This document shows positions 1 to 7,816 of a stretch of DNA of 41,122 bases, piece by piece. Every line of letters starts with the position of its first letter. Positions within the stretch are counted from its first letter, which is position 1. The stretch is taken from positions 1 to 41,122 of the IMG/VR virus record IMGVR_UViG_3300042522_000110; one strand, written 5' to 3'. The notes beneath the pieces are model-generated. The model was not told the DNA's origin and searched no databases. It saw only the letters and a list, made by a program, of their open reading frames with translations. Source of the stretch: a virus. The translations under genes were made by a program, and so were the position numbers.

Positions 1-127
1 CCTCGTTCCTTCAGTATACCACATGCGCAACCGTGGTCAACCATGCGAGTAATAGCGGCCTCCGATACGGTTTCAGCTGCAGCCACCGCGACTGCAGCAC
101 CGCGCGCGTCCTTACGGATAGCGCCGA
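1..127. repeat. Terminal direct repeat, left copy
   Basis: These bases are identical to the last 127 bases of the window (40996-41122). An exact overlap of 127 bases equals a common maximum k-mer length in short-read assembly, so it most likely marks a circularised contig and not a physical terminal repeat. The sequence is non-coding on both strands as far as I can see and carries a minus-strand promoter at 13-40. Confidence 0.95.
13..40 (-). promoter_or_regulatory. Sigma-70 type promoter P1 (leftward)
   Basis: Read on the minus strand: a -35 box TTGACC (40-35), a 16-nt spacer, and a -10 box TATACT (18-13) with an extended -10 TG (TGGTATACT). Because the genome is circular it points into 40995-40865, where the RlpA-like gene begins. 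The spacer contains GCGCATG, which is also found in the spacers of the promoters at 395-422 and 40517-40544. The same promoter is repeated at 41008-41035. Confidence 0.75.
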
Positions 128-138
128 CCGCTGAGCAA

Positions 139-163
139 TAAAAAAAAGGGGCCGAAGCCCCTT
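139..163 (-). terminator. Intrinsic terminator of minus-strand block A
   Basis: On the minus strand the stem AAGGGGC (163-157), the loop TTCG and the stem GCCCCTT are followed by a run of T residues (152-139). A GC-rich stem closed by a UUCG tetraloop with a U-tract is a textbook rho-independent terminator. It lies two bases beyond the stop codon of the 61-residue gene and closes the leftward block that starts at 5001. Confidence 0.93.
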
Positions 164-165
164 GG

Positions 166-351
166 TTACTGGAGCCGGTCTTCAAGATCCATGCAGGCGC
201 TTACCAAGATGTCGACCAGAGGATTAGAAATAATCTGATCCCACTCGTCGTCAGTGGTGCAATCCCGCATCTCTTGCAGCGCTTGAGCGACCGCTTCAGC
301 AGAAGCGATCAGATCAGCGATGGCCTCGATGCCGGCGCTCAGTTTCTTCAT
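166..351 (-). CDS. Small protein of unknown function (61 aa)
   Basis: I do not recognise this protein. It is acidic and predicted mostly helical, beginning MKKLSAGIEAIADL and ending in a helix-like DLEDRLQ segment. The frame stays open upstream to 435, but the promoter at 395-422 would put transcription start near 388, so the MKK start at 351 is preferred over the upstream start, which lies before the promoter. The stop codon is followed at once by the terminator at 139-163. It is the last gene of the leftward block and appears to have its own promoter, so it may be expressed separately from the nucleases and helicases upstream. Confidence 0.6.
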   Translation of the reverse strand: MKKLSAGIEAIADLIASAEAVAQALQEMRDCTTDDEWDQIISNPLVDILVSACMDLEDRLQ

Positions 352-394
352 TTTTCTAGGTGCGGTGGATGTCGAGATCGCTCCCGACTCCTTC

Positions 395-422
395 AGTATA
401 GCCCATGCGCCGCCCTGATCAA
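395..422 (-). promoter_or_regulatory. Sigma-70 type promoter P2 (leftward)
   Basis: On the minus strand: -35 TTGATC (422-417), 16-nt spacer, -10 TATACT (400-395). It strongly resembles P1: CTTCAGTATA, then four partly matching bases, then ATGCGC on the plus strand in both. It overlaps the last codons of the VRR-NUC gene and would drive only the 61-residue gene before the terminator. Confidence 0.7.
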
Positions 423-781
423 CCCTGCGCAACATCTCTTAATAATGCCTCTGCATCGCTGACCGACCGCGCTACGCCCGCAATGCCGCCAGCCGCCTGG
501 ACTGCATCTAGCCACTGCTGCTGCTCAGGACGCAGCCTGCCGGTGGGCGTCTTCACTTCAATGCTGGTGAACACAGCCATCGTGCTGCCGACCATCTCTG
601 GCGTGACGGCGACACGCTTCCAGCCGATGAGGTCAGCGCTGCCCTTGCACAGGCCAAACTGCACCGGTCTGCCGTTCTGGTCACGCAGCGTGCCGGTGTT
701 ATTGCGCCAGAGCCTAACTGGACCGCGACTGCAAGCGAGCCTGATGTGCTGTTGAATACTCTGCTCGCTTTGCTTGGTCAT
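419..781 (-). CDS. VRR-NUC domain nuclease
   Basis: A single-domain PD-(D/E)XK-type nuclease of the VRR-NUC family, found alone in many phages and in FAN1-like repair nucleases. It probably cuts branched or flap DNA. The core is visible: GSADLIGW supplies the first acidic residue, IEVKTPTGRL supplies E-x-K, then PEQQQWLD and GGIAGVARS, all diagnostic of the family. The ATG at 781 is preferred over an upstream in-frame TTG at 811. Even so, the start lies inside the HNH gene at 714-1346, overlapping by 68 bases. Close association with a helicase and a primase is usual for phage VRR-NUC proteins and suggests a role in replication or recombination intermediates. Confidence 0.88.
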   Translation of the reverse strand: MTKQSEQSIQQHIRLACSRGPVRLWRNNTGTLRDQNGRPVQFGLCKGSADLIGWKRVAVTPEMVGSTMAVFTSIEVKTPTGRLRPEQQQWLDAVQAAGGIAGVARSVSDAEALLRDVAQG

Positions 782-1346
782 GGCCTTTAAAAAATCTCCT
801 AGCGGCGTCAATCGTAATGCAAAACGCTTCAGACCATTCGGTTAGCGTTTTGGTCTGACCTTGATATGTAATGTAAACGCAAACTCTGCGATTATTTTGC
901 TGCTGTTTCCTGGTTGCCCAGCAACAGTTGGCCGGGTTGTAGCCAAGATCATTATTGACTCTTTCAATGGTCAAGCCTTCCGAGTAACCGCTGGACACCG
1001 CCCAGTCACGGAAGCACACATAATCGCGCCATTCGTCGCACACATAAATGCCTCTTGCGCCATAGCTGCCGTAAGCCTTATGGGTTTGACTGTGGCAACG
1101 CCTGACCATTGAATCCCATACTCGATATAGCTTTGTATTTGATTCGTAATGGCGCGTCCATTTGCCTTTAAGGCACCCACAGCCAATTTTTGTCCTCTCC
1201 CTCAATCGAGTTTTTCTGATAACTGTTGTTTTGCCACAATCGCAAAGGCACTCGATCATGTAATGACCATTTTGCTTGCCAAGAGCCTTGATAACCAGTA
1301 GCTGGTCAAATCGCTGACCCACAAGGTCTGCTCCTGTGTAGTCCAT
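714..1346 (-). CDS. HNH-type homing endonuclease with DNA-binding tail
   Basis: Resembles the large family of free-standing phage homing endonucleases. Residues 1-65 carry a treble-clef-like cysteine pattern (CLCDCG then CGC). Next come VWDSMVRRCH, YGSYGARGIYVCDEW, GLTIERVNND, YNPANCCWAT and a repeat-like DNA-binding tail with TLTEWSEAF. It would cut DNA and promote its own spread. In the core, ERVNND stands where relatives usually have DRIDND, and NCCW where NCRW is usual, so activity is uncertain. The last 22 or so codons run into the VRR-NUC gene. Start: ATG at 1346; an in-frame TTG lies just before it. It sits between a helicase and a nuclease that are often adjacent, as expected for an inserted selfish gene. 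Confidence 0.82.
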   Translation of the reverse strand: MDYTGADLVGQRFDQLLVIKALGKQNGHYMIECLCDCGKTTVIRKTRLRERTKIGCGCLKGKWTRHYESNTKLYRVWDSMVRRCHSQTHKAYGSYGARGIYVCDEWRDYVCFRDWAVSSGYSEGLTIERVNNDLGYNPANCCWATRKQQQNNRRVCVYITYQGQTKTLTEWSEAFCITIDAARRFFKGHDQAKRAEYSTAHQARLQSRSS

Positions 1347-1396
1347 CAAGCAAAAGCATTTTGCCTATCTTCTTTCGTTCTCTTGAATTTGTCAAG

Positions 1397-2743
1397 CTAA
1401 ATGCCATGCCGCTTAGCCAGTCGCGCTTGATAGACGCGTTCCGCCCATCCTCGCTTGTAGCCGCGTTGCTGCGCTAGCTCGCGGAGGGCTTCAAGGTCAC
1501 GGGCTGATGATTGCTCACGCCGCTTAGCGCGTGCTGCCATCTCAATCAGCTCCCCCTCAACTTGCTGCAGCTCCCGGCGTTCCTGTGGCGCGAACACATG
1601 ACCGCACTCGCGGCATACCTGCACAGCACTGGCGCTGGTAGCAAAGCACTGCGGGCACACCTTGACTGATGGCGCTTGCTCGCGGTCGCGTTTTTTGATG
1701 CCATCTAGTGACCACTCGCGTGGTTCCAGATGGTGGCCAAGCCTGAGCGTGTTGCCGACATGATCCAGCACCACAGCACGCTTACCCGGTTGCGGGCGCA
1801 AGCACCGACCGATCATCTGCAGATGCAGCGCCACAGATGCCGTAGGGCGCAGCAGGATGCAGCCGCCGACGCTTGGCACGTCCACGCCTTCACCAATCAA
1901 TGCGCAACTGGTGAGCACCTTGATGTCACCTACTGCTAGCCGCTGCAGCAGCTCGCGGCGCTGTGCGGCATCCATGCTGCCGTCAATACTGGCCGCGGCG
2001 ATACCTGCTGACTGGAAGAGTGCTGCCACTGCCTCCGCGTGTGCCACAGAGCAGCAGAACGCAATCGCCGTTTGCCCTAGCAGGTGCTTGCGGTAGTGGC
2101 CAAGGCAGTCGCCCATGATCGTGCCGACGCGCTGCTCAGCTTCGCGCTGATCAAAGTCACCCATGCGCTTGCGTAGGCCGGTGGAGTCAAACCCCGGCGG
2201 CGCCAGCACCTTGGCAGCGGCAAGATAGCCGGCATCCGTCAGTTGCTCCGCTGTTGGCCCTTGCACCATCGCTTGGTAGTGCTCGCCTAGGCCGCGGCCA
2301 TCGCTGCGGATCGGCGTTGCGGTAACGCCTAACAGCTTGGCGGCATGGAAGTGGGCGATCACCTTGGCCCAGGTGCCGGCGGTGGTGTGGTGCGCCTCAT
2401 CCACCACCAGCAACTGGAAGAAGCCACGCGGCAGCAGGTGCAGCCTGCGCGCCAGTGTCTGCACACTGGCAACCTGCACGGTGCGGGAGAGATCCATTGG
2501 ATTGCCGGCGCTGATGCGGCCATGCGGCACCGACATGGCGCGGCTGGCTTGATCCAGCAGCTCTTGCCGGTGCACGAGGACAATCACGCGGTTGCCCTTC
2601 TTAGCAGCTTGCTCAGCGATATAGCTAAAGCACACCGTCTTGCCGCCGCCGGTGGGCAATACCGCTAGGACTGATTTATGCCCAAGCTGGTATTGCAGTC
2701 GGATGTCGGTGATGAGTTGTTGTTGATAGGGGCGGAGTTGCAT
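1397..2743 (-). CDS. SF2 DEAD/DEAH-box helicase with zinc ribbon
   Basis: An ATP-dependent superfamily 2 helicase. Walker A PTGGGKT is at about residues 30-36, the DEAH box (VVDEAHH) at 115-118, motif III as GVTATP, and the second RecA domain has SCALIGEGVDVPS and QMIGRCLRP (motifs V and VI, arginine fingers). A C-terminal zinc ribbon (CPQC...CREC) precedes a charged helical tail. The layout matches phage replication or recombination helicases that accompany VRR-NUC proteins. Its ATG overlaps the stop codon of the upstream helicase-methyltransferase in a TGATG junction, so the two are probably translationally coupled. The ATG at 2743 is chosen over a GTG one codon earlier because of that junction. 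Confidence 0.93.
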   Translation of the reverse strand: MQLRPYQQQLITDIRLQYQLGHKSVLAVLPTGGGKTVCFSYIAEQAAKKGNRVIVLVHRQELLDQASRAMSVPHGRISAGNPMDLSRTVQVASVQTLARRLHLLPRGFFQLLVVDEAHHTTAGTWAKVIAHFHAAKLLGVTATPIRSDGRGLGEHYQAMVQGPTAEQLTDAGYLAAAKVLAPPGFDSTGLRKRMGDFDQREAEQRVGTIMGDCLGHYRKHLLGQTAIAFCCSVAHAEAVAALFQSAGIAAASIDGSMDAAQRRELLQRLAVGDIKVLTSCALIGEGVDVPSVGGCILLRPTASVALHLQMIGRCLRPQPGKRAVVLDHVGNTLRLGHHLEPREWSLDGIKKRDREQAPSVKVCPQCFATSASAVQVCRECGHVFAPQERRELQQVEGELIEMAARAKRREQSSARDLEALRELAQQRGYKRGWAERVYQARLAKRHGI

Positions 2744-5001
2744 CACACCAGCACTCCTTGACGATTGCTAGCAACCTCAGTCAGATTCTTGACTGCGCAG
2801 TTGAAATACGACGGCTTCAGCTCAAAGCCGACAAACTGGCGCCCGGCTTGGATACTGCAGTAGCCTTCGCTGCCGATGCCGGCGAACGGGCTAAGCACCA
2901 CGTCTCCTGGGTTGCTCCACAGTTGCAGTCCGCGGCGGATCACCTCAAGCTGCAGCGGGCAGATGTGGCGCTCATCCTCGTTGGCGCGTGCACTGCGGTA
3001 CTGCAGCGTGTCTGATGGGTTGATATCCATCCACACAGGACTGGCGTAGCGCTGCCAGATATTGATGGAGTCCTTGATCGGGTCACCGCTTTTGGCTGGT
3101 GGATTCTCACCGGCAAACTCGGTGAATGGTCCGGCCACTGGCTCTGGGTTGTCGCCCAGCTTGCGCACGGTCACCAAATAGTCAGGGATGCCCTGGCGGC
3201 TGAGCGCAGAGTCCTTGCGCACTTGCTTATGCAGTAGGCCGATTGCCTTGGTGCGCTGCATGGCGGTGACTGGATCCTTCCAGATGCACACCTCGCTATG
3301 GAACACAAATCCAGCAGATTGGAAGATGCGCAGCATGTCGCCGCGAAAATCTTTCACACCAATGAAGCCATCGCGCTCTTTACTGCTGGGTAAATTCATG
3401 CAATGGAAGCTGATCAGCCGGCCGGGCATCATCACGCGATGGAGCTCAGCGGCCAGGAATCCGAAGTGATCGAAGAACTCCTGCTCAGTGCGGCTGTTGC
3501 CCATATCGCGGTCGCTGTTGCTGTAGGTGTAGAGCGAAGCGAATGGTGGGCTGAAAATACTGTAGTGGATTGAGTTGTCGTCCAGCTGCTTAATGCTCTC
3601 CACGCAGTCGCCCATATACATGTCCCATCCGTCGCCGGACTTGTGTTCAGTGACATGCGGCGCCACTTGGCGTTGGATCTTCTTGAGTTGTTCCATGGTT
3701 TGTTGCTTCATGATTTCAACCATTGATTGAGCCATCTGGATGCTGTCCGCTTCCTTGCGGCGGATGTTGTCGATCACGCGGCCTTCTGCCACGTCGTAGA
3801 TGATGTGAGCATTGACGGGTTGCTCTTGGCCAAATCGCCAGCAGCGGCGGATGGCTTGATAGAACGCCTCATAGCTGTGCGACAGCCCGACAAATGCGAC
3901 GTTGTGGCACCGCTGGAAGTTGAGGCCAAAGCCAAAGATGCTGGGCTTGCTGACCAGGACTCGGATTTTGCCATCTTGAAAGTCGATGGCAGCCTGCCGC
4001 TTGTGGTCATCGCTGTCGCTGCCTGACACCTCAACCGCGCCGTTGATGGCAGCAGTCAGCGCCTTGGATTCATCATTGAGATCACACCACACCAGCCACT
4101 GCTCGGTGTTGCTGTTGGCAAGATTGGCAGCAGCGGCCACGCGGAGAGCGAGGGATGCCTTGCGCACCTTGCGTTGGTCGTTGAGCGTGCGAGCCTCCAT
4201 GGCGAATAGCGCCATCTGGCCGCCATCACCTGCTGTTGCCTCCCGCGGCGTCTCAACCGTGCAGTCCTGGATCTGCAGCGCCGGCAGCACAAAGTTGCCG
4301 TCTTCATAGCCGAGGTCTGATGGCTTGCGGATGGTCACCGCCCAGCTGCAAACCCACTCCCAGAACTTGCTCTTTGCGTGACCTTTGAGCCGCCACTTAG
4401 CAGTGTCGCCGCCGTCATGCACGAAGAACATGGCCAGCATCTCGGTGCGGGTCATGACGCCAATGAACTCAGCGTGGTTGCCAAGCTCCATGTGGTCATT
4501 CGGCGCCGGCGTCGCCGAGCACGCCAGCCGGTATGGCGTCTGCGCGAATGACTCGATGATCTGGTTGCGGATCTTGCCGGTGTATGCCTTGAGGATGCTG
4601 GACTCATCAAGCACTACGCCGGAGAAGGCTGTGGCATCGAAGTGCGCCAGCTTCTCGTAGTTGGTCACCGTAATGCCGGGCTTGACCTCGGCCTGCGTCG
4701 CGGCAAACGAGCACGGGATGCCGAACTTGCTGCCCTCGCGGACGGTCTGATGCGCCACGGCAAGCGGCGCCAGCACCAACACTTTGCCGCCAGTCTGCAG
4801 GTGGACTTGATGCGCCCACTCAAGCTGCATGGCGGTCTTGCCCATGCCGCAGTCAGCCCAGATGCAGAACTTGCCGACACGGCAAGCCATGGTCACGATG
4901 TCCCGCTGAAACGGAAACAGCGGCGCGGTGAACTGCTGCGGGTCGAAGCCGGCAACAGGTGCTGCAGTGGATTTGGAAGCTAGGAACTGTTGGTAGGTCA
5001 T
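2743..5001 (-). CDS. SNF2-like helicase fused to DNA (N4/N6) methyltransferase
   Basis: A two-enzyme fusion of 752 residues. The N-terminal part (about 25-440) is an SF2/SNF2-like ATPase: Walker A GMGKT at 52-56, LDESS as motif II, CSATPAPND as motif III, GFGLNFQRC and QAIRRCWRFGQ as motifs V and VI. The C-terminal part (about 455-752) is a DNA methyltransferase with the catalytic SPPF motif at 484-487 and the AdoMet-binding LSPFAGIGSEG at 703-713. Motif IV thus precedes motif I, the beta-class order. SPP(F/Y/W) is more typical of N4-cytosine enzymes, so the modified base is probably C4 but unproven. No nuclease domain is present. It is the first gene of the leftward block, and its start faces the RHH gene across a short divergent region. 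Confidence 0.9.
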   Translation of the reverse strand: MTYQQFLASKSTAAPVAGFDPQQFTAPLFPFQRDIVTMACRVGKFCIWADCGMGKTAMQLEWAHQVHLQTGGKVLVLAPLAVAHQTVREGSKFGIPCSFAATQAEVKPGITVTNYEKLAHFDATAFSGVVLDESSILKAYTGKIRNQIIESFAQTPYRLACSATPAPNDHMELGNHAEFIGVMTRTEMLAMFFVHDGGDTAKWRLKGHAKSKFWEWVCSWAVTIRKPSDLGYEDGNFVLPALQIQDCTVETPREATAGDGGQMALFAMEARTLNDQRKVRKASLALRVAAAANLANSNTEQWLVWCDLNDESKALTAAINGAVEVSGSDSDDHKRQAAIDFQDGKIRVLVSKPSIFGFGLNFQRCHNVAFVGLSHSYEAFYQAIRRCWRFGQEQPVNAHIIYDVAEGRVIDNIRRKEADSIQMAQSMVEIMKQQTMEQLKKIQRQVAPHVTEHKSGDGWDMYMGDCVESIKQLDDNSIHYSIFSPPFASLYTYSNSDRDMGNSRTEQEFFDHFGFLAAELHRVMMPGRLISFHCMNLPSSKERDGFIGVKDFRGDMLRIFQSAGFVFHSEVCIWKDPVTAMQRTKAIGLLHKQVRKDSALSRQGIPDYLVTVRKLGDNPEPVAGPFTEFAGENPPAKSGDPIKDSINIWQRYASPVWMDINPSDTLQYRSARANEDERHICPLQLEVIRRGLQLWSNPGDVVLSPFAGIGSEGYCSIQAGRQFVGFELKPSYFNCAVKNLTEVASNRQGVLV

Positions 5002-5017
5002 GGCAGTGTGCAGCCAC

Positions 5018-5045
5018 TTACAACCCTAGCAGGTTCCACTAGACT
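5018..5045 (+). promoter_or_regulatory. Candidate rightward promoter of the replication block
   Basis: TTACAA (5018-5023), a 16-nt spacer and TAGACT (5040-5045) lie in the divergent gap between the helicase-methyltransferase and the RHH gene. The spacing matches the leftward promoters, but the boxes are weaker and there is no GCGCATG in the spacer. No convincing leftward promoter for 5001 could be picked out by eye. Confidence 0.4.
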
Positions 5046-5067
5046 GCGCCAGCATCCGATAGGACCC

Positions 5068-5214
5068 GTGCCGCTTTCCCATCCATTAGCCGTGCAGTTC
5101 ACGCCAGAACAGATGGCGTGGCTTGATAGCCGCTGCATTGGCGGTTTGTCCCGCAGCGCAGTGATCCGCCTTGTGGTTGAGGAAGCCATGCGCCGCGCCA
5201 AGGAGTCCAAGTGA
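5068..5214 (+). CDS. Small ribbon-helix-helix-like protein (48 aa)
   Basis: Short protein with the plan of an Arc/CopG-type DNA-binding fold: a strand-like segment (LAVQFTPEQMAWLD), a turn (GGLSRSAVIRLVV) and a helix ending in basic residues. The GTG at 5068 is preferred because AGGA lies just upstream and the preceding in-frame region does not look coding. The stop overlaps the GTG start of the primase gene (GTGA). Position at the head of the rightward block, next to the divergent promoter region, suggests autoregulation or origin binding; this is inference. Confidence 0.6.
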   Translation: MPLSHPLAVQFTPEQMAWLDSRCIGGLSRSAVIRLVVEEAMRRAKESK

Positions 5215-7277
5215 ACTTGCGCGATGAGCTGAGCCGCTTGCCTGATGACTGGGGTTACGTGGCTGTTGACGGCCAGAAGCGCCCGTATCAGCCGGCGTGG
5301 CAGGACAACCCACTCAATAAGGATGCGCTGCTGGCTGAATTGAGCAGTGGCCGCGCGCGTGCCATTGGCGTGTGCTGCGGCGTGCTATCTGGTGGTCTGT
5401 TGTTTCTGGATCACGATGGCAAGTCCGCCAGCACGCTGCTAGCTGAATGGGATTTGCCTCTGTCCTCATTGCCGCGCAGCTGGGTGGTCAAATCTGGCCG
5501 CGATGGCCGGATGCAGATCATTTACCGCGTGCCCGAGCAGTATTGGGACGCCATCGCCACGCGCAAATACAAGACTGGCGTTATTGATGACGACGGGAAA
5601 GCCGAGCAGGTAGAGCTGCGCTGGAACGGCTGCCAATCCGTTGTGGCCGGTGCACACCCTCAAACTACCGGCTATTACTGGGTGACAGGGCATGGCCCTG
5701 GTGACCGCGACATAGCAGAAGCGCCGATTGGACTAATTGAGCGGATGCTTAAACCGCAGCCGCAGCCAGTGCGCGCCGAACTAGTCCAGATACCTAACCC
5801 GCAAAGTGACGCGGATCGCGCGCGGTCGTATTTAGCTGCATTGGACGCCAGCCGCGCTGATGACTACGACGACTGGCTCGCGGTTGGCATGTCGTTGCAC
5901 AGCGTCGGTGATGACAGCCTGCTCGATCAATGGGAACAGTGGTCCGCGCAGTCCAGCAAGCACAAGCCCAGTGACTGCCAGCGCAAGTGGCGCAGCTTCA
6001 AAAAGTCCGGCATTACGCTCGGCACCCTTGGCGACATGGCCAAGAAAGACGGCTGGCGTAGCGCCAGTCCAGTCCGGCGCGTGGCTGGTGGCCGCACTGC
6101 TGACAAGGACCCGCAGCCTGGTGGTCGTGCGCCAGTGGGGGGTAAGCCGGAGAAGTTGGAGGCAGCAGAGCTGCTCGAATACCTGCGCCGCAATGCGGGC
6201 GATATCCGCCTCAACATCTTTACCCAGCAGATCGAGGTCGACAACCAAGTGATCGAGGGCGTCGACCGCTATTACCTCAAGCTGGCAGAGCAGGGCTACA
6301 AGGTCGGCAAGGAGCTGGCTATCGACTGCTTGGTCCAGGTGGCGAGCGAGAAGCCATATGACCCGGTCCGGCTTTATCTCGAGCATTGCGCCGACCACGT
6401 TGCGCCGACCCATATCGACCGTCTGGCCACCACCTACCTACGGCCGTGCGATGCCGACTTGCCAGAGCCGACCATCTACGACGAGATGCTCAAGCGCACG
6501 TTGATCGGCGCTGTAGCGCGTGCCTTCAACCCTGGCTGCAAGCACGACACCGCTTGCGTATTGATGGGTGATCAAGGCGCTTACAAATCCAGCTTCTGGG
6601 GTTGCCTTGGCGGCCCATTCTTCTCGGATGCGCTAGGCGACATCAGCACAAAAGACGACGTGATGGTGCTCCATCGGTCGTGGATGATGGAATGGGCAGA
6701 ACTGGATCACATCACAGGTAGGCGTCATGCCGGACAGGTAAAAGCCTTCCTTTCGCAGGCCATTGATCTAATGCGTGTGCCCTATGGCAAAGAAGTTGAG
6801 TCATTCCCAAGGCGCGGCATCATCGTTGGCACAACCAACAAGACCACTGGATTCCTGGTGGATGAAACTGGCAACCGCCGCTTCTGGGTCATCCCGACCA
6901 GCAAGACACAGCAGGACCAGATCGATACCGCCTCGCTGATGCTTGAACGCGATGCGATTTGGTCCGCTGTTGTACATGCCTACAGGGCAGGTGAGACCAA
7001 TCGGCTGCCTATTGAGATGGAAGTTCGCGTCACCGAGGAGAATGATAACTACGTGATTGACTCGCCATGGCGTAGTGCCATCGAGGAATATCTTGCTCGC
7101 CGTCGCTCTAGTGATGTACTCACGATTGAGGACGTTCTTACTCACGGAATCAAAAAACCACTGGAACGGCAGAACCGCTCGGACCAGATGCAGGTGGCCG
7201 CGATTCTCAAGGATTTCGGGTTAGTCCGCAAACGAGAGGCAACAGGCAAGAGACGCTGGCACTACGCCCCGTCCTAA
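5211..7277 (+). CDS. PrimPol-type primase with VapE-like SF3 helicase
   Basis: A 688-residue replication initiator. Residues about 1-180 form a bifunctional primase/polymerase-type (archaeo-eukaryotic primase) domain; LLFLDHDGK carries the catalytic acidic pair, and VVKSGRDGRMQIIY follows. Residues about 205-285 match a PriCT_2-type primase C-terminal domain (DWLAVGMSLHS, CQRKWRSF). A linker rich in Gly, Arg and Pro leads to a VapE-like helicase: the P-loop MGDQGAYKSS at about 452-461, MMEWAEL, and an arginine-containing GNRRFW segment. It probably opens the origin, primes and unwinds. GTG start, with AAGGAG at good spacing, overlaps the RHH stop. No separate DNA polymerase gene exists in the genome. 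Confidence 0.92.
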   Translation: MNLRDELSRLPDDWGYVAVDGQKRPYQPAWQDNPLNKDALLAELSSGRARAIGVCCGVLSGGLLFLDHDGKSASTLLAEWDLPLSSLPRSWVVKSGRDGRMQIIYRVPEQYWDAIATRKYKTGVIDDDGKAEQVELRWNGCQSVVAGAHPQTTGYYWVTGHGPGDRDIAEAPIGLIERMLKPQPQPVRAELVQIPNPQSDADRARSYLAALDASRADDYDDWLAVGMSLHSVGDDSLLDQWEQWSAQSSKHKPSDCQRKWRSFKKSGITLGTLGDMAKKDGWRSASPVRRVAGGRTADKDPQPGGRAPVGGKPEKLEAAELLEYLRRNAGDIRLNIFTQQIEVDNQVIEGVDRYYLKLAEQGYKVGKELAIDCLVQVASEKPYDPVRLYLEHCADHVAPTHIDRLATTYLRPCDADLPEPTIYDEMLKRTLIGAVARAFNPGCKHDTACVLMGDQGAYKSSFWGCLGGPFFSDALGDISTKDDVMVLHRSWMMEWAELDHITGRRHAGQVKAFLSQAIDLMRVPYGKEVESFPRRGIIVGTTNKTTGFLVDETGNRRFWVIPTSKTQQDQIDTASLMLERDAIWSAVVHAYRAGETNRLPIEMEVRVTEENDNYVIDSPWRSAIEEYLARRRSSDVLTIEDVLTHGIKKPLERQNRSDQMQVAAILKDFGLVRKREATGKRRWHYAPS

Positions 7278-7489
7278 GTGGGTGTGGACGGCGAGATCGC
7301 AGGCTGCGACTGGGTTTTGAGCCGTCCTATCCCCGTATGGTCCTACATAGGGTTTAAGAGTTTCCTAATCCCCCTCCCACTCCCCCTCTTTATCCCATTT
7401 TATTTAGAGGTTAGGACGGTAGGACGGTAGGACAAGACCAGTTGCCGCAAGGCGTCTCACCGTCCAAACCCCACGAACTGCGTTAGGAC
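7271..7489. repeat. TAGGAC/GTCCTA repeat cluster, candidate replication origin
   Basis: This span overlaps the last codons of the primase gene and most of the 253-base gap before the next gene. GTCCTA occurs at 7271, 7324 and 7340. Its complement TAGGAC occurs at 7412, 7420, 7428 and 7484, with the first three in an 8-bp tandem array (TAGGACGG, TAGGACGG, TAGGACAA). Between the two orientations lies a pyrimidine-rich, AT-containing stretch (about 7363-7405). Direct and inverted copies next to a primase-helicase are what an iteron-type origin or an autoregulatory operator looks like. No gene is seen in the gap. Confidence 0.55.
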
Positions 7490-7530
7490 GCCGCTTTCTG
7501 CCTATGCTCCGCCTCGATTGGAACCACTGA

Positions 7531-7812
7531 ATGCCCGAAATCAAGATCAATGTCACCGGTGACGACCTGGCGCGGTTGAATGCCGAAGCAGCAGCGCATG
7601 GCATCCCACGTGCGCACCTGATCCGGCAGCGTGCTTTGAGTGGCGGGGTTGTTGCAGGATTGACCACGGCGGCGTACCATGCGCTGGTGGCGGACGCCTG
7701 CGCATTCATGCGCGGTGATCTGAGCCGCCGTCACGTTGAAACTCTTGTTGCATATGTCATCGCTCATTCACATTCCAGCCAAGCAGCAACCGGTGATCAA
7801 TCGGCTGCATGA
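7531..7812 (+). CDS. RHH-like DNA-binding protein (93 aa)
   Basis: The N-terminus (KINVTGDDLARLNAEA, HGIPRAHLIRQRAL) has the strand-helix-helix pattern of small ribbon-helix-helix proteins. The remaining half is helical without a recognised domain. The gene follows the repeat cluster directly, so it is a reasonable candidate to bind those repeats, although this is inference. It begins at ATG 7531 and is followed, with or without overlap depending on the start chosen, by a small alanine-rich protein gene. Confidence 0.65.
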   Translation: MPEIKINVTGDDLARLNAEAAAHGIPRAHLIRQRALSGGVVAGLTTAAYHALVADACAFMRGDLSRRHVETLVAYVIAHSHSSQAATGDQSAA

Positions 7813-7816
7813 GACC

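Noticed and set aside
5-20. Similarity of the P1 downstream word GAAGGAACG to the 3' part of the cyanobacterial glutamine (glnA) riboswitch
   Set aside because: The rest of the motif is not present upstream; the word follows the -10 box of the promoter and cannot form the fold.
1-127. True terminal redundancy of the virion DNA
   Set aside because: An exact 127-base overlap is the usual sign of assembly circularisation; without read coverage a physical repeat cannot be claimed.
5832-6413. A 193-codon frame opposite the primase gene
   Set aside because: It lies wholly within the clearly coding primase frame and shows no domain motif; high GC leaves long antisense frames.
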